From the NCBI GenBank assembly GCA_033065855.1, contig JAVXUO010003154.1, positions 1 through 64,000 on the forward strand: a DNA stretch of 64,000 nucleotides, read 5' to 3'. Source of the DNA: Escallonia rubra. Its lineage: Eukaryota > Streptophyta > Magnoliopsida > Escalloniales > Escalloniaceae. Position 1 is the stretch's first letter. Each line of letters opens with the position of its first letter. The notes beneath the pieces are model-generated. The model was not told the DNA's origin. It saw only the letters and a program-made list of their open reading frames with translations, and did no database searches. The position numbers were made by a program, and so were the translations under genes. Positions 1 through 11,462 of this stretch are shown here, piece by piece.

Positions 1-347
1 TGTTAACCCTACGGTTATTTAACCTAGGATTATATTTGATTTTGATGATAACTAACATTGATGATTATGCTGTCTAACATGCATTGAGTTGATGAAGCAA
101 TAGGAACAATCTCATACTCATGCAAACGGATTATTAGACGAGCAACACGATCAAAGACTCTCAACGGAACGCATCAAAGAGGAAATTCGACGATTGAAGT
201 TTTCATGCTTTTATTTCCGTCTTTGTAAACTAGACATAGAGAGATGATCGTTACGATGACTGTATACCTAGAACTTGCCCATAGGTTTCCCTTGCATGCA
301 TAAAAAGTTTTTCATGCTTTAAAAACAGGAAACTGCATTTTCAGGGA

Positions 348-559
348 TGCAGTCGACTGCATTGGGATGCAGTCGACTGCATGTTGGGCAGTAGGGTATT
401 ACAGTCGACTGCATTGGAATGCAGTCGACTGCAATACTTCCAGTAGCCTATTACAGTCGACTGCATTGCATTGCAGTCGACTGCAAGTTGGAAATTTGAA
501 TTTCCAACGGCTACTTTTTGGGTTACAGTCGACTGCAATGGGCATTGCAGTCGACTGCA
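348..559. promoter_or_regulatory. Array of eight GTCGAC palindromes in the 5' LTR (U3)
   Basis: Eight copies of CAGTCGACTGCA, four of them extended to the perfect 14-bp palindrome TGCAGTCGACTGCA, lie at 348, 368, 401, 420, 454, 472, 526 and 546. Spacing is irregular (about 18-54 bp). The last copy ends 62 bp before the TATA box. The position in U3 upstream of TATA suggests enhancer sites; no binding factor can be named from sequence. Confidence 0.85.
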
Positions 560-621
560 TTTACCGTTTGGCGCATTTAATGCCCTACCTAACCCCAAAC
601 GGTCATATTTATTCCCAGCTC

Positions 622-629
622 TATAAATA
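622..629 (+). promoter_or_regulatory. TATA box of the copia 5' LTR
   Basis: TATAAATA in a CTCTATAAATACTC context, the only good TATA box in the LTR. It is placed as expected to start the genomic RNA about 30 bp downstream, which marks the U3/R boundary near 655. The same element is at 9347-9354 in the other LTR. Confidence 0.7.
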
Positions 630-1161
630 CTCATCTTGGGCATTGTTTTCATTCATCAATTGCATTCAAAGCTCTCCTATCTTTCATATTCTCAAAGATC
701 AAAGCAATTGTTCAAATCTCTCTTGTTTTCATTGATTTCTCATCCTTTTCAAGAGAGCATTTATTGTGAGCTTACATTAGAGAGAGATACACTTTCATAA
801 GTCATCATACACTCATCTCTCTTGTTCTAGTACTTCAACTTGTACTCATCTACTTCTTAAGAGTGAAATCTTGTACACATTTCTTCATTGAAAGGTTCTT
901 GTATCAAAGCTTGGGGTTGTCAAGCTTTGGAGCTTTGGGTTTGTCAAAGCTTGTTCTTGATGTGGGCATAGCATCAAGGGATTGTAAGAGGTTCGATCTT
1001 GACCCGTAAGGAAGATCATACTAGTGGATTCTAGGGCCTTTCAAGGGACTTCCTTGAAGGGGTGGACGTAGGCTTGTGGGTATATCAAGCCGAACCATTT
1101 AATTCTCCTTGTCAAGTATCTCTAAACCCTTCTCTCTTTACATTATTGGACCAACTATAGT

Positions 1162-2856
1162 GTGTGGAAAGTTAAGATGAAAATCTACTTAGAATCTCAA
1201 AACTATGAGATGTGGGATATTCTTGAGAATGGCCCATTCGTTCCGATAAAAGTGGTTGACAAGGTTGAAGAACCTAAATCAAAATCGGAGTATAGTGATC
1301 ATGACAAGAAGATGATTTGTATGAATGCTAGAGCAAAAAATTGTCTTGTATGTGCTTTAGACACTAATGAACTCAATAGAGTCATTATGTGTAATTCCGC
1401 TAAGAGTATTTGGGATACTCTTCAAGTCACTCATGAAGGGACTTCTCTTCTTAGAGATTCCAAGATGAATTTATTGTTTAGAGATTATGAGTTATTCCAT
1501 ATGCTTCCAAATGAATCTATTACGGATATGAATACTCGTTTTACTAACATTGTGAACCCTTTGAAGCAATTGGGTAAGGAATTCACTAATGGTGATCTAG
1601 TGAGAAAAGTGATTAGGTCCTTACCAAGAGCTTGGGATGCAAAGATCACCGCCATCCAAGAATCAAAGAATCTCAACATCTTTCCTCTTGATGAATTGAT
1701 GTGCTCACTCATGACGTACGAAATGCAACTCAAGACCTTTGATCAAGAGGACGTCAAGAAGAAGCCTACATCAATTGCTCTTAAAGCTTCATCTTCAAAC
1801 CTTGAGTCAAGTGATGATGATGAAGAATTTAATGAAGAGGATATGGCATTGGTTGCAAAGAACTTCAAGAAGTTCTTAAGATTTAGAAGAAATGATGGGA
1901 GAAGGCAACAAAATGCTAGCAACGAAGAGAGGCTTTGCTACAAATGCCACAAGCTGGGACACATGAAGATGGATTGTCCCATCTACAAAAAGGAGAAGAA
2001 GGAAAGAAGAGATGTATGGGAAAAAGCTAAAAGAAGACAATTCTCTAAGAAAGAGAACAAGGAGAAGGAAAGAGCAATGAATGCCGAACACACTTCAACA
2101 TGGAGTGACTTTGATTCAAGTGATGAAGAGAATGATCAAGCAAATGTGTGCTTCATGGCAAATGATGAGGTAAGCTCTTCTTCCGGTAGTGATAGTGATA
2201 ATGAAAGTTTTGAAGATGCTTATGATAGCTTATATGAGGAATCCAAGAAAATTTTCAAGAAAAATATTATTTTGTCTAAGAAATTTCTTGAAGCTAATAA
2301 GCAAATTGAGAAGTTGATAATGGAAAATGATAAGTTGCATGCCAAGAATGAATGCATGTCTAGCCATTTATATGTAGAGCATGTGAATAACAATTTGGTT
2401 GATTTACTTGTTAACACTCCTAGCTCAAAACAAATCTCTTCCAAAACTTTGGCTTTAGAAAAACAAAATGAAGATTTACAAGTTGAGATTTGTGATTTAA
2501 GAAAATGTCTTGAAAAATTTGTTGATGGTCAAAACAATTTGGATGTCATGCTTGGACGCCAAAGAATTGGCCTAAACAAAGGCGGTCTTGGATTAGATCC
2601 CATGGCCATGCCTCCTAAAGTTTTGCAACAACAAGCTAGGTTGAATATTCTTACAAAACGACCAAAGAACTATTGCACACCTTTTACACATTGTGGTTGG
2701 TGCAACAAGAAAGGGCATACGACTAATCATTGTCCTTGTAGAATTGTTTTTGTTAGAGGTAGAAAGAAAATGTGGATTGTGAAAGGTCAAGAATACAAAT
2801 GCAAGACTAACACCCAAGGACCCAAGAAAATTTGGGTACCAAAAGTCATTACTTGA
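1162..2856 (+). pseudogene. gag: copia gag (N-terminally truncated)
   Basis: Encodes the nucleocapsid part of the copia polyprotein. The open frame enters from the LTR junction and reads into T-N-Y-S-V-W-K-V-K-M, the usual gag start region in this family, so the first residues were lost to the LTR-gag deletion. The canonical ATG is absent (1162 is GTG). A UBN2-type gag core fills roughly residues 1-200, followed by an acidic/lysine-rich linker. A CCHC zinc knuckle (C-YK-C-HKLGHMKMDC) lies at 1936-1977. After a coiled-coil-like stretch, a second CCHC (CGWCNKKGHTTNHC) lies at 2692-2733. The frame stops at TGA 2854-2856; in this family gag runs on into protease, so a frameshift is inferred around 2850, followed by an in-frame TAG at 2867. 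Confidence 0.88.
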
Positions 2857-2869
2857 TTTGTGTTTATAG

Positions 2870-3922
2870 GTATGTCTCAAAGCAAAATCTAGTAGCAAGA
2901 AGTGGATTCTTGATAGTGGATGCTCAAGACATATGACCGGCAACATATCTCTTTTCACATCGATTGATCTTAAGGAAGGAGGAAATGTGACATTTGGTGA
3001 CAATTCTCAAGGAAGAATCAAAGGTAAGGGAACTATTGGTAAGGAACCACATTCAATTGAGAATGTGTTATATGTTGAAGGATTGAAGCATAACTTGCTT
3101 AGTATTAGTCAATTTAGTGATAAAGGTTTTAAAGTTATCTTTGAGGCTTCTCAATGCACTATACTATCCTTGAAGAACAATGAAACTATTTTGGTTGGTA
3201 GTAGAGATAATAATGTTTACTCCATTCAATTAAATGATTTAGCTAACCAAGATGTCAAGTGTCTTAGTGCTATTAGTGAAACATCTTGGCTTTGGCATCG
3301 AAGACTTGGTCACATGCACATGGAGCACTTGAAAGATATTTCAAGCAAAGAACTTGTGAGGGGTCTCCCGAAGATCAAGTTTGAGAAAGATAAAGTATGT
3401 GATGCTTGTCAAATGGGTAAGCAAAAGAATGTCTCTCACAAACCGAAGAAAATGGTATCTACTTCTAGACCCTTGCAATTACTTCATATGGATTTGTTTG
3501 GACCAATTCCAACTACTAGTCTTGGTGGTAAATCATATTGTTTTGTTATTGTTGATGACTTTTCTCGCTATACTTGGACTTTCTTTTTGGCTACCAAAGA
3601 TGAATCTCTAAATGTGTTCACTTCATTTGCAAAACGTGTTCAAAATCAAAAAGGTTATTTGATTACAAACATTCGAAGTGATCATGGTAGAGAATTTGAA
3701 AATTCAAAAATAGGAGCCTTGTGTGATGACTTTGGGATATCACATAATTTTTTGGCTCCTAGAACTCCTCAACAAAATGGTGTTGCCGAAAGAAAGAATA
3801 GGTCTTTGCAAGAAGCGGCAAGAACAATGCTTAACGAATATGGTTTACCTAAATACTTTTGGGCGGAGGCGGTCAATTGTGCTTGTTTTGTTCTTAATAG
3901 AGTTATCTTACGTAAAATTTAA
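2870..3922 (+). pseudogene. pol: copia protease and integrase segment of pol
   Basis: After the TAG at 2867 the frame is open. It begins with an aspartic protease active site, W-I-L-D-S-G-C-S-R-H-M, at about 2903-2935. Next come the GAG pre-integrase zinc-binding motif (HRRLGH then CDAC) and the integrase core with its three catalytic acids: D in HMDLFGP, D in RSDHGREFEN and E in NGVAERKN. Protease cuts the polyprotein; integrase inserts the cDNA. The frame ends at TAA 3920-3922. The following sequence in the next frame reads L-K-T-P-Y-E-L-F, the normal continuation, so a one-base indel near 3914 is the break. All visible catalytic residues are kept. Confidence 0.92.
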
Positions 3923-5994
3923 AAACCCCTTATGAGCTTTTTAATGATAAGAAACCTAAGGTGAGCTTTTTTAGAGTCTTTGGTTGCAAATGCTTTGTTT
4001 TAAACACCAAGGATCACCTTAGCAAATTTGATTCCAAAACCTTTGAGGGTATTTTTCTTGGTTACTCGAATAATAGTATGGCTTATAGAGTTTATAATAA
4101 AAGTACTTTGGTTGTTGAAGAATCTATTAATGTTACTTTTGATGAGACTAATCCTTTTCTTCGGAGGACTAACATTGTTAATGTAGATGACATGGATAAT
4201 GACTTGAGAACTTTGGACATAAGTGCTACACTCGAAGGTAACCCCAAAGAAATTGATCTAGGGGAGCAACAATCAAGTTCTCAATGGGGAAACGAGGAAG
4301 CAATCAATGATGCTTCAAACTTGGACAACTCTCAAGAATTACCAAAAGATTGGACTTACAAAAAGGATCATCCAAGCGATCAAATCTTAGGTAATCCTTC
4401 GAGTGGGGTAAGAACTCGACGCTCTCTTCAACAACATGTTAATATAGCGTTTCTTTCCCAAATTGAACCGAAGAAATTCTCCGAAGCTCTACATCATGAA
4501 TCTTGGATGCTTGCTATGCAAGAAGAGCTAGTTCAATTTGAAAGAAATCAAGTTTGGACCCTTGTGCCTAAACCTCAAAACTTTAGGATTATAGGCACAA
4601 AATGGATTTTTAGAAACAAACTTGATGAATCCGGAGTCGTGGTTAGAAACAAGGCTAGATTAGTGGCCCAAGGTTATAACCAAGAGGAAAAAATTGATTT
4701 TGATGAAACTTATGCACCGGTAGCTAGACTTGAATCTATTAGAATGCTATTAGCTTTTGCTTACTATAGAGATTTTAAACTCTTTCAAATGGATGTCAAG
4801 AGTGCCTTTCTAAATGGTTTTATTTCGGAGGAGGTCTATGTGGCTCAACCTCCCGGCTTTGAACATGAAAAATTTCCAAACCATGTTTTCCGTCTTAGCA
4901 AAGCTCTTTATGGTTTAAAACAAGCTCCTAGAGCTTGGTATGAAAGTTTAAGTAATTTTCTTTTAGAAAATGGTTTTTTAAGAGGAAAACTTGACACCAC
5001 TCTTTTTATAAAATCTAAGGGCAATGACTTATTGTTGGTGCAAATTTATGTTGATGATATTATATTTGGTGCTACTAATGGATCCTTGTGCGAAGAGTTT
5101 GCTTCTTGTATGAGTAAGGAGTTTGAAATGAGCATGATGGGAGAACTCACCTTCTTCCTTGGATTGCAAATCAAACAAAGCAAGGATGGAATCTTTATCA
5201 ACCAAGCCAAATACACCAAAGAGCTACTCAAAAGATTTGACATGGAAGCATCAAATGCTTTTGACACTCCAATGAGCTCTTCTTTAAAGATTGATAAAGA
5301 TGAAAAGGGTAAGGATGTTGATATTAAGCGCTATCGAGGTATGATCGGATCACTCCTTTACCTTACCGCAAGTAGACCCGATATAATGTTTAGTGTTTGT
5401 TTATGTGCTAGATTTCAAGCTTGTCCTAAGGAATCTCATTTGATTGCCGTCAAGAGAATCCTTAGATATCTTAAGGGCACTCACGATTTAGGGTTATGGT
5501 TTCCTAGAAACACTTCATTTTTTGACCTAATTGGTTACTCCGACGCCGACTATGCCGGTTGTAAAACCGAGCAAAAAAGTACTAGTGGAGGTTGCCAATT
5601 CCTAGGTCACTCTCTTGTTTCTTGGAGTTCCAAAAAGCAAAATTCAGTTGCACTCTCTACCACCGAAGCCGAATATATGGCGGTTGGTGCTTGTTGTGCA
5701 CAAATTCTTTGGATGAAACAAACCCTTTTGGACTTTGGACTCAAGTATGATCACATACCTATCTTATGTGATAACACTAGTGCCATTGACTTGACCAAAA
5801 ATCCCATCCAACATTCTCGCACAAAGCACATAGAAATCAAACACCATTTTATCCGTGATCATGTGCAAAAAGGTGATATTGTTCTAGATTTCGTGGACAC
5901 AAATCACCAATTAGCGGATATCTTCACTAAACCTTTAGATTCGAAGAGGTTTACCGCTCTTAGAAGAGAACTTGGCATGTCTTCACCTATGTGA
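3916..5994 (+). pseudogene. pol: copia integrase C-terminus, reverse transcriptase and RNase H
   Basis: The frame opens at 3916 and covers the end of integrase (FRVFGCKCFV), an acidic spacer, and the RVT_2 reverse transcriptase. RT landmarks are WIFRNKLDE, MDVKSAFLNG, LYGLKQAPRAWY and the catalytic YVDD at 5047-5058. RNase H follows, with SDADYAG, the STTEAEY glutamate and DNTSAI, and ends with TKHIEIKHHFIRDHV and DIFTKPL. The stop is TGA at 5992-5994. All expected catalytic acids are present, so this segment looks undamaged. It is called a pseudogene only because upstream frames are broken and no proper gag-pol reading is possible. Confidence 0.95.
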
Positions 5995-6198
5995 CTAAAT
6001 GTTATATCTCTTGTGCATAAACATGCTTGTTGCTCTTTCCATGCTTGAGCATTATCTCATATGCTTATAGCATGCTTTGGTTGATTTTTCTCTCTCCAAA
6101 CAAATGTTGTTTTTATTGATTTTTATGATTTGCACACACTTCTATTGCAATATTCGTATGCATGATCATGTTCAAGACTGCTTGATTTTTTGCATTGA

Positions 6199-6275
6199 AG
6201 TCGACTGCATTGGGCAATACAGTCGACTGCATTGGTCATTACAGTCGACTGCATTTGAGAATACAGTCGACTGCA
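6199..6275. promoter_or_regulatory. Internal array of four GTCGAC palindromes upstream of the extra ORF
   Basis: Four copies of AGTCGACTGCA at 6199, 6219, 6241 and 6263, the same word as in the LTR U3, lie between the pol stop and the extra ORF. A weak TATA-like GCATAAATC follows at about 6290. It looks like a second copy of the U3 module serving an internal promoter, but no transcript evidence is available. Confidence 0.6.
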
Positions 6276-6906
6276 TTACGGGGAAAGGGCATAAATCGAG
6301 CCCAGATCTCAGACCTATGCAGATATCCTCTCCCTCTCTTCGAACCGTAGCTTTCAGCTCTCCTAGAACTCATTTCTTCATCGTTTGTCTTGAAATTGGT
6401 ACGTAAATCTTCCCAAATCTTATTCTAATACATGTTTTACATACTTTCTCTGCTCGATTTCACCTACATTGTTCATATTCTTTGAAATTCGAATTGCCCT
6501 CTTTGGTAAAATTTCTTCAGATCTACTTCAATTAAGCATGCTACTATATGTTTTAACGCTTGATTAATGTTTAGGGATGCTTATTACATGTTCCTACATA
6601 GTTTAATTACATGTTTTCATGCAAAATTCGTTTTTCCCCCATTTTCATAAACTAGGATTTTTCAATTGTCAAAATTTCTTCAAATTGATTATGCAATTAC
6701 ATGTTTAATCACTTGATTCATGCTTAGTTATGTCTATTGCTCGATTATACATGGTTAATTTCATTCGATTTGTCCAAAATTAAATTTTTCCCCAAATTGC
6801 ATGAATTAGGGTTTATCTTATTCTCAATTTTTTTTTTTTTTTTTCCTTTTTTTTGCATCTTCATTTATCTTACATTTATGATTTCTCTGTTTAGACTATT
6901 TCAAGA

Positions 6907-8168
6907 ATGGCAAGAGAGAAACGTGCACGTGCCAGTTCATCTCGCTCACGAGCTGCACCCGCGCCCGAGCCCGAGCCCGAGCCTATCGCAGTAGAATTTG
7001 ATCAAAATCGTTATCGGACCCGCGAGGCTGCCGATCGCTTTTCTGCACAACTCTCTTCCCCTTTGACTCCAGGTTTGCGACTGGATACTCCATTCCTTTT
7101 CACCATAGGTGTTCTTAGATACCTTCAGGATAGTCATCTAGATCGCTTCACTGATAGGAACACTACTCTATATTATCCTGATGCAATCCGCTTATTTTAT
7201 GCAAATTTGAATTGGAGCATTTCTACTGAGTCATGTACCCTCACGTCCTATGTTTTTGGACGCCGCATTTCGTCTAGCCACTATTCTAGACCTCCCCGAT
7301 AGTGGTTTCTCATTTTCGTTAGAAATGAACCCTGTCGCCTGTCAGTCACATTGGTTTGACCGACCTTTTTCTATTGAGGAGCGGCTTCGCCACACACTTC
7401 ATTGTCGACAGGTTCGGGTTGCGAGCAAGCCCAGCATACGTGACATACCTCCTCTCTCGTCTGTTCCATCATATCATCGCTCATAACGTCATTCCTAGAA
7501 CCGGCGGTCTTTCACTTGTCTTTTACTTAGACGTTCAGCTCTTGACTTTCTTTCGCTCAGGCACATCGCTTAACCTCCCTCGTCTCATCATGTTAAACAT
7601 GATTAGGAGCGCCTCACATCCTGCCTTAGCTCTACCATATGGCCTCCTACTCACTCGCATTCTTGCTGCCTTTGACATACCTCTTATGGGTGAGTATATT
7701 GAGGTTACTAGGCACCTCGTACTAGACAGCTCTACCCTTCGTAGAAAGGGCCTTTTAGATGGTCATGATCGCTTCTTACCGGAGCCTGACATGGACGATG
7801 TCCCTGTCGATGATGATGAGGATGAGGCTGGTCAGGCTGAAGAGGCTGATGGTGCTGATGATGAGGATGATGATGTTGATGCTGATGCTGATCGAGATGC
7901 TGGCGACGAGATTGATCGTGATCCACCTTCGTTGATCATTTCGAGTACACATGAGGCGGGCACTTCTTCCGGTCCTTCTGCTTCTGGATATGACGCGATC
8001 CTCGCACGCTTAGATATGATGCAGCAGCATATGCATGCCGATTTCAGTCGGATGGATCTCGCCCATAGCCAGTTCAGTCGACGCCTTTCTCGTATGGAGG
8101 ATCATTGTGAGATTCAGTGTCCCGAGGAGGACTTCTTTCATCCACCACCTCCACCATCGGGTCCTTAG
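6907..8168 (+). pseudogene. Extra ORF after pol (env-position ORF; putative plant transposon-protein-like)
   Basis: SIRE-type copia elements carry an additional ORF here, often labelled env-like. The ATG at 6907 starts an arginine/alanine/serine-rich N-terminus with a PEPEPEPEP run. A conserved-looking FDQNRYRTREAADRF segment follows, then a globular part (LPYGLLLTRILAAF, PRLIMLNMIRSA) resembling the putative plant transposon protein domain by eye. A long Asp/Glu tract lies at about 7795-7920, and the C-terminus is proline-rich. The frame changes twice (near 7290 and 7400), so the copy is broken. No signal peptide or convincing membrane anchor is seen, so an envelope function is not supported. 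A long pyrimidine-rich leader upstream (6280-6906) could hold a 5' UTR intron (GTACGT near 6399, TTTAG near 6893). Confidence 0.6.
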
Positions 8169-8710
8169 GCGTTAGGACTTGATTTATGTCTTTATTTGCT
8201 TATGCTCTCAGACTCGTTTATGTATTTCAAAACTTGTCATGGATGTTATGCATAGTATTATTAAAACTTGGTTTAATTTAGCACTTTGATTCTCGCTTCT
8301 CTTGCTGCACGTTTGATTTATATTACATTTTTTTGTGCTATTATTACTAGTCTTGATATACCTTTTGATGGTTATTCAAGTACTTATGCTTTCTTGTTTT
8401 TGAATGCCCTTGTTGGCTATAATGATTATCCATGGATGGATACATAAGTTGATCACTTTCACACACACCCTTGATTTTTTTCAATGATGTCAAAAGGGGG
8501 AGAAAATATTGTTGATTCATATTTGTGTGGACTTGATATGAGCATATTTTACTTAAGTTAGGGGGAGCCCTACATTGCTTAAGATAGGGGGAGCGTTTTG
8601 TCATGATTTCTTCTCATGACCCCTTATGGTTTTTAATTGAGATTGTTATGCTTCATTTCGCATATTATCTTATATATCTCATATTATTTGAATCAATGTT
8701 TGCCATCATC

Positions 8711-8724
8711 AAAAAGGGGGAGAT
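8711..8724 (+). other. Polypurine tract of the copia element
   Basis: AAAAAGGGGGAGAT lies directly before the TGTTAACC start of the 3' LTR and is the plus-strand primer site. Two further AGGGGGAG-like runs occur upstream (about 8490-8595) in the non-coding stretch 8169-8710, which otherwise shows no gene. Confidence 0.9.
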
Positions 8725-9999
8725 TGTTAACCCTACGGTTATTTAACCTAGGATTATATTTGATTTTGATGATAACTAACATTGATCTTTATGCTGTCTA
8801 AACATGCATTGAGTTGATGAAGCTATAGGAACAATCTCATACTCATGCAAACGGATTATTAGACGAGCAACACGGTCAAAGACTCTCAACGGAACGCATC
8901 AAAGAGGAAATTCGACGATTGAAGTTTTCATACTTTTATTTCCGTCTTTGTAAACTAGACATAGAGAGATGATCGTTACGATGACTGTATACCTAGAACT
9001 TGCCCATAGGTTTCCCTTGCATGCATAATTTTTTTTTCATGCTTTAAAAATAGGAAACTGCATTTTCAGGGATGCAGTCGACTGCATTGGGATGCAGTCG
9101 ACTGCATGTTGGGCAGTAGGGTATTACAGTCGACTGCATTGGAATGCAGTCGACTGCAATACTTCCAGTAGCCTATTACAGTCGACTGCATTGCATTGCA
9201 GTCGACTGCAAGTTGGAAATTTGAATTTCCAACGGCTACTTTTTGGGTTACAGTCGACTGCAATGGGCATTGCAGTCGACTGCATTTACCGTTTGGCGCA
9301 TTTAATGCCCTACCTAACCCCAAACGGTCATATTTATTCCCAGCTCTATAAATACTCATCTTGGGCATTGTTTTCATTCATCAATTGCATTCAAAGCTCT
9401 CCTATCTTTCATATTCTCAAAGATCAAAGCAATTGTTCAAATCTCTCTTGTTTTCTCATCCTTTTCAAGAGAGCATTTATTGTGAGCTTACATTAGAGAG
9501 AGATACACTTTCATAAGTCATCATACACTCATCTCTCTTGTTCTAGTACTTCAACTTGTACTCATCTACTTCTTAAGAGTGAAATCTTGTACACATTTCT
9601 TCATTGAAAGGTTCTTGTATCAAAGCTTGGGGTTGTCAAGCTTTAGAGCTTTGGGTTTGTCAAAGTTTGTTCTTGATGTGGGCATAGCATCAAGGGATTG
9701 TAAGAGGTTCGATCTTGACCCGTAAGGAAGATCATACTAGTGGATTCTAGGGCCTTTCAAGGGACTTCCTTGAAGGGGTGGACGTAGGCTTGTGGGTATA
9801 TCAAGCCGAACCATTTAATTCTTCTTGTCAAGTATCTCTAAACCCACCCTTCTCTCTTTACATTGTTGTTTTACATACTGTGTGGAGTTTGGTTGTTTGT
9901 TTACTTTGTTTTTTCCGATTGAGGTTTGTTGGTTGTTTAATTTTAAAGTAGTCTTAAAACCCTATTCACCCCCTCTCTAGGGTTATTTTATTGGTTTCA
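8725..9999 (+). repeat. 3' LTR of the copia element, complete
   Basis: Starts TGTTAACC and ends at TTGGTTTCA after the CACCCCCTCTCTAGGG block typical of SIRE LTR ends. It carries the same eight palindromes (9073-9284) and TATA box (9347-9354) as the left copy. It differs by small indels, such as loss of a short TTTTCATTGATT-type piece near 9453. The exact last base is uncertain by one or two because no left TSD is available for comparison. Confidence 0.9.
9073..9284. promoter_or_regulatory. Array of eight GTCGAC palindromes in the 3' LTR
   Basis: The same eight words in the same order and spacing as in the 5' LTR. The array has stayed unchanged in both copies, while other LTR positions have diverged slightly. 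Confidence 0.85.
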
Positions 10000-11160
10000 A
10001 CTAGTTTTCGAGTACTCAGTTCGATAGAGTTCAACTGATGTAACTATTTTGTCAAAACCAAAGAGCAGAGTTTAGGTTGCCTCCGCTAGGGTCTGAACAA
10101 CGAGGTTTTTGTACCTTAGTGTGATCAGGTACATAGGCCACTAAACCCCAATTGCTGAGTTGAAACCGATAATTTGGTAAATTAGGTTTATGCATACTTC
10201 TTAATAAAAATCACCAAAATCAGAGAAAAACAAGTATAGACATATTTATGGCATTATAAGGTGCCTAATACATTTCCATCGTATAAATTAGTCCTCGAAC
10301 TAAATTTGGTGTTTCGTAGATTAGTCGGTTGGATTGATGATCGAGAGTCAAGTTAGGGTTTTCTTATGTTTCTTGTTAGTTATCTTAACTAACCCTATAG
10401 ATAAGATGACGACTCGAAAAAAACTAGATTTTTCTTTGGATGCACGTTGTCGCTCTTAACATTTACTAGTTAATTGCCGAAACCTAAGGTTTACTTTTAC
10501 TTGTAATCGTGAAAAACAACTAACAAATGCTAATAGTTCACCAGAACAAAGATATTTGTCATTTTAGGTTCCTTTTAACCATATATTAGAAAATAAAGTT
10601 AAATAGTATAAAATATATTTCAGAACATTATTGAAAGCTTTGTTCTTCTTCTTCCTACCTTATTTCATGATTATCATTAATAGCCACCACATCACCACCC
10701 ACATACCATCACCTACGAATTATTTCAAGCACAAGACACCCATTACTGTCCGCCTACAATATTAACTCAAATTTCGTGAAACCATCTCAATAACTCTATG
10801 AAAAAAAAAATCCCACATTTCAAAGTCTATTTTTAACAGAAATTCTAGATAGTCAATTTAGATGCAAATTGCATTTGATCTAGATGTTACTATGAATCAA
10901 AATATGAATTTATGAGTTTTGAATTGGCTTTGGATCAAATATAGTCCATATACACACCTTATCAAATTAGCGATATTAGTTACAGATCTAATACATGGAA
11001 TACAAATTCTTGAGAAAAGGAACGAAAGAATGTTTGAGGAAGCAAAAAGCCTCTATAATAACTTATATAAAATTTCCCTTAGAAAAGAAAAAGGGAGGGA
11101 AAGAGAGATTCGTGTTGCTATCTTACACTAGCTATGCATTTTTTGCCTGCACTTGGATCT
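10000..11160. other. AT-rich flank without recognisable genes
   Basis: No conserved domain or long open frame is visible; the longest frame (about 70 codons at 10919) is compositionally random. No repeat boundary was found by eye. Confidence 0.5.
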
Positions 11161-11403
11161 CGCTCTCGTAACACGTCAACAAATATTCAGTGGTCAAAGT
11201 TCAATGCTTCCAAGACGGTCAAACCAAGGCGCACGCTCAAGTCACGTGTTGCGCCTCTGACACAAAAATATTCTAAGTGTTAGAATTGACGTCATGTGTT
11301 GCGCCCTAAAAAAATATTTTAAGTATTGAAATCGACATCATGTGCTATACTTGTGGCACAAAGTTATTCTAATTGTTGGAATCATGTGCTTCTTCCCTCG
11401 AAG

Positions 11404-11462
11404 GGGTCGGGCTTCAACCTTCCCCAAAAGGGTCGGGCTTCAACCTTCCCCAAAAGGGTCGG
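11404..11462 (+). repeat. 26-bp tandem repeat
   Basis: Two full copies and a partial third of GGGTCGGGCTTCAACCTTCC plus CCAAAA, starting at 11404, 11430 and 11456. Just upstream (11230-11390) is a looser repetition around GTCATGTGTTGCGCC. Confidence 0.8.

Larger units (their letters stand above)
1..1144 (+). repeat. 5' LTR of the copia element, 3'-truncated
   Basis: It aligns base for base with 8725-9865 apart from scattered differences. Similarity stops abruptly near 1144, after a shared TCTCTTTACATT. The intact right copy continues about 130 bp further, through a conserved CACCCCCTCTCTAGGGTT-type end. The missing piece shows that the deletion began inside the LTR. Confidence 0.93.
1..9999 (+). 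mobile_element. SIRE/Maximus-type Ty1/copia LTR retrotransposon, defective
   Basis: Two near-identical LTRs flank a gag - protease - integrase - reverse transcriptase - RNase H order, the copia order, followed by a 2.7-kb segment with an extra ORF as in SIRE elements. The 3' LTR is preceded by a polypurine tract. The window starts on the first base of the 5' LTR, so the left target-site duplication cannot be seen. The coding region is broken by a frameshift plus stop between gag and protease, a frameshift inside integrase, and frameshifts in the extra ORF. A deletion fuses the 5' LTR to gag and removes the LTR end, the primer binding site and the gag start. The copy cannot be autonomous. The LTRs differ by few visible substitutions, so insertion looks recent. 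Confidence 0.93.

Noticed and set aside
348..559. CRISPR-like array of regularly repeated palindromic words
   Set aside because: Spacing is irregular (18-54 bp), repeats are only 12-14 bp, and the array lies in LTRs of a plant retrotransposon. No cas genes are present.
341..735. Open frames of 100-130 codons in both LTRs, on both strands
   Set aside because: They arise from the palindrome repeats (QSTA/VDCN periodicity) and overlap the U3 promoter; no coding signature.
2850..2870. Programmed frameshift or stop readthrough between copia gag and protease
   Set aside because: Both a frame change and a separate TAG are needed, and the shift site has no slippery motif. Together with the other breaks, simple decay is more likely.
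6907..8168. Viral envelope protein in the copia extra ORF
   Set aside because: Neither a signal peptide nor a credible transmembrane anchor is seen; the position alone does not support envelope function.
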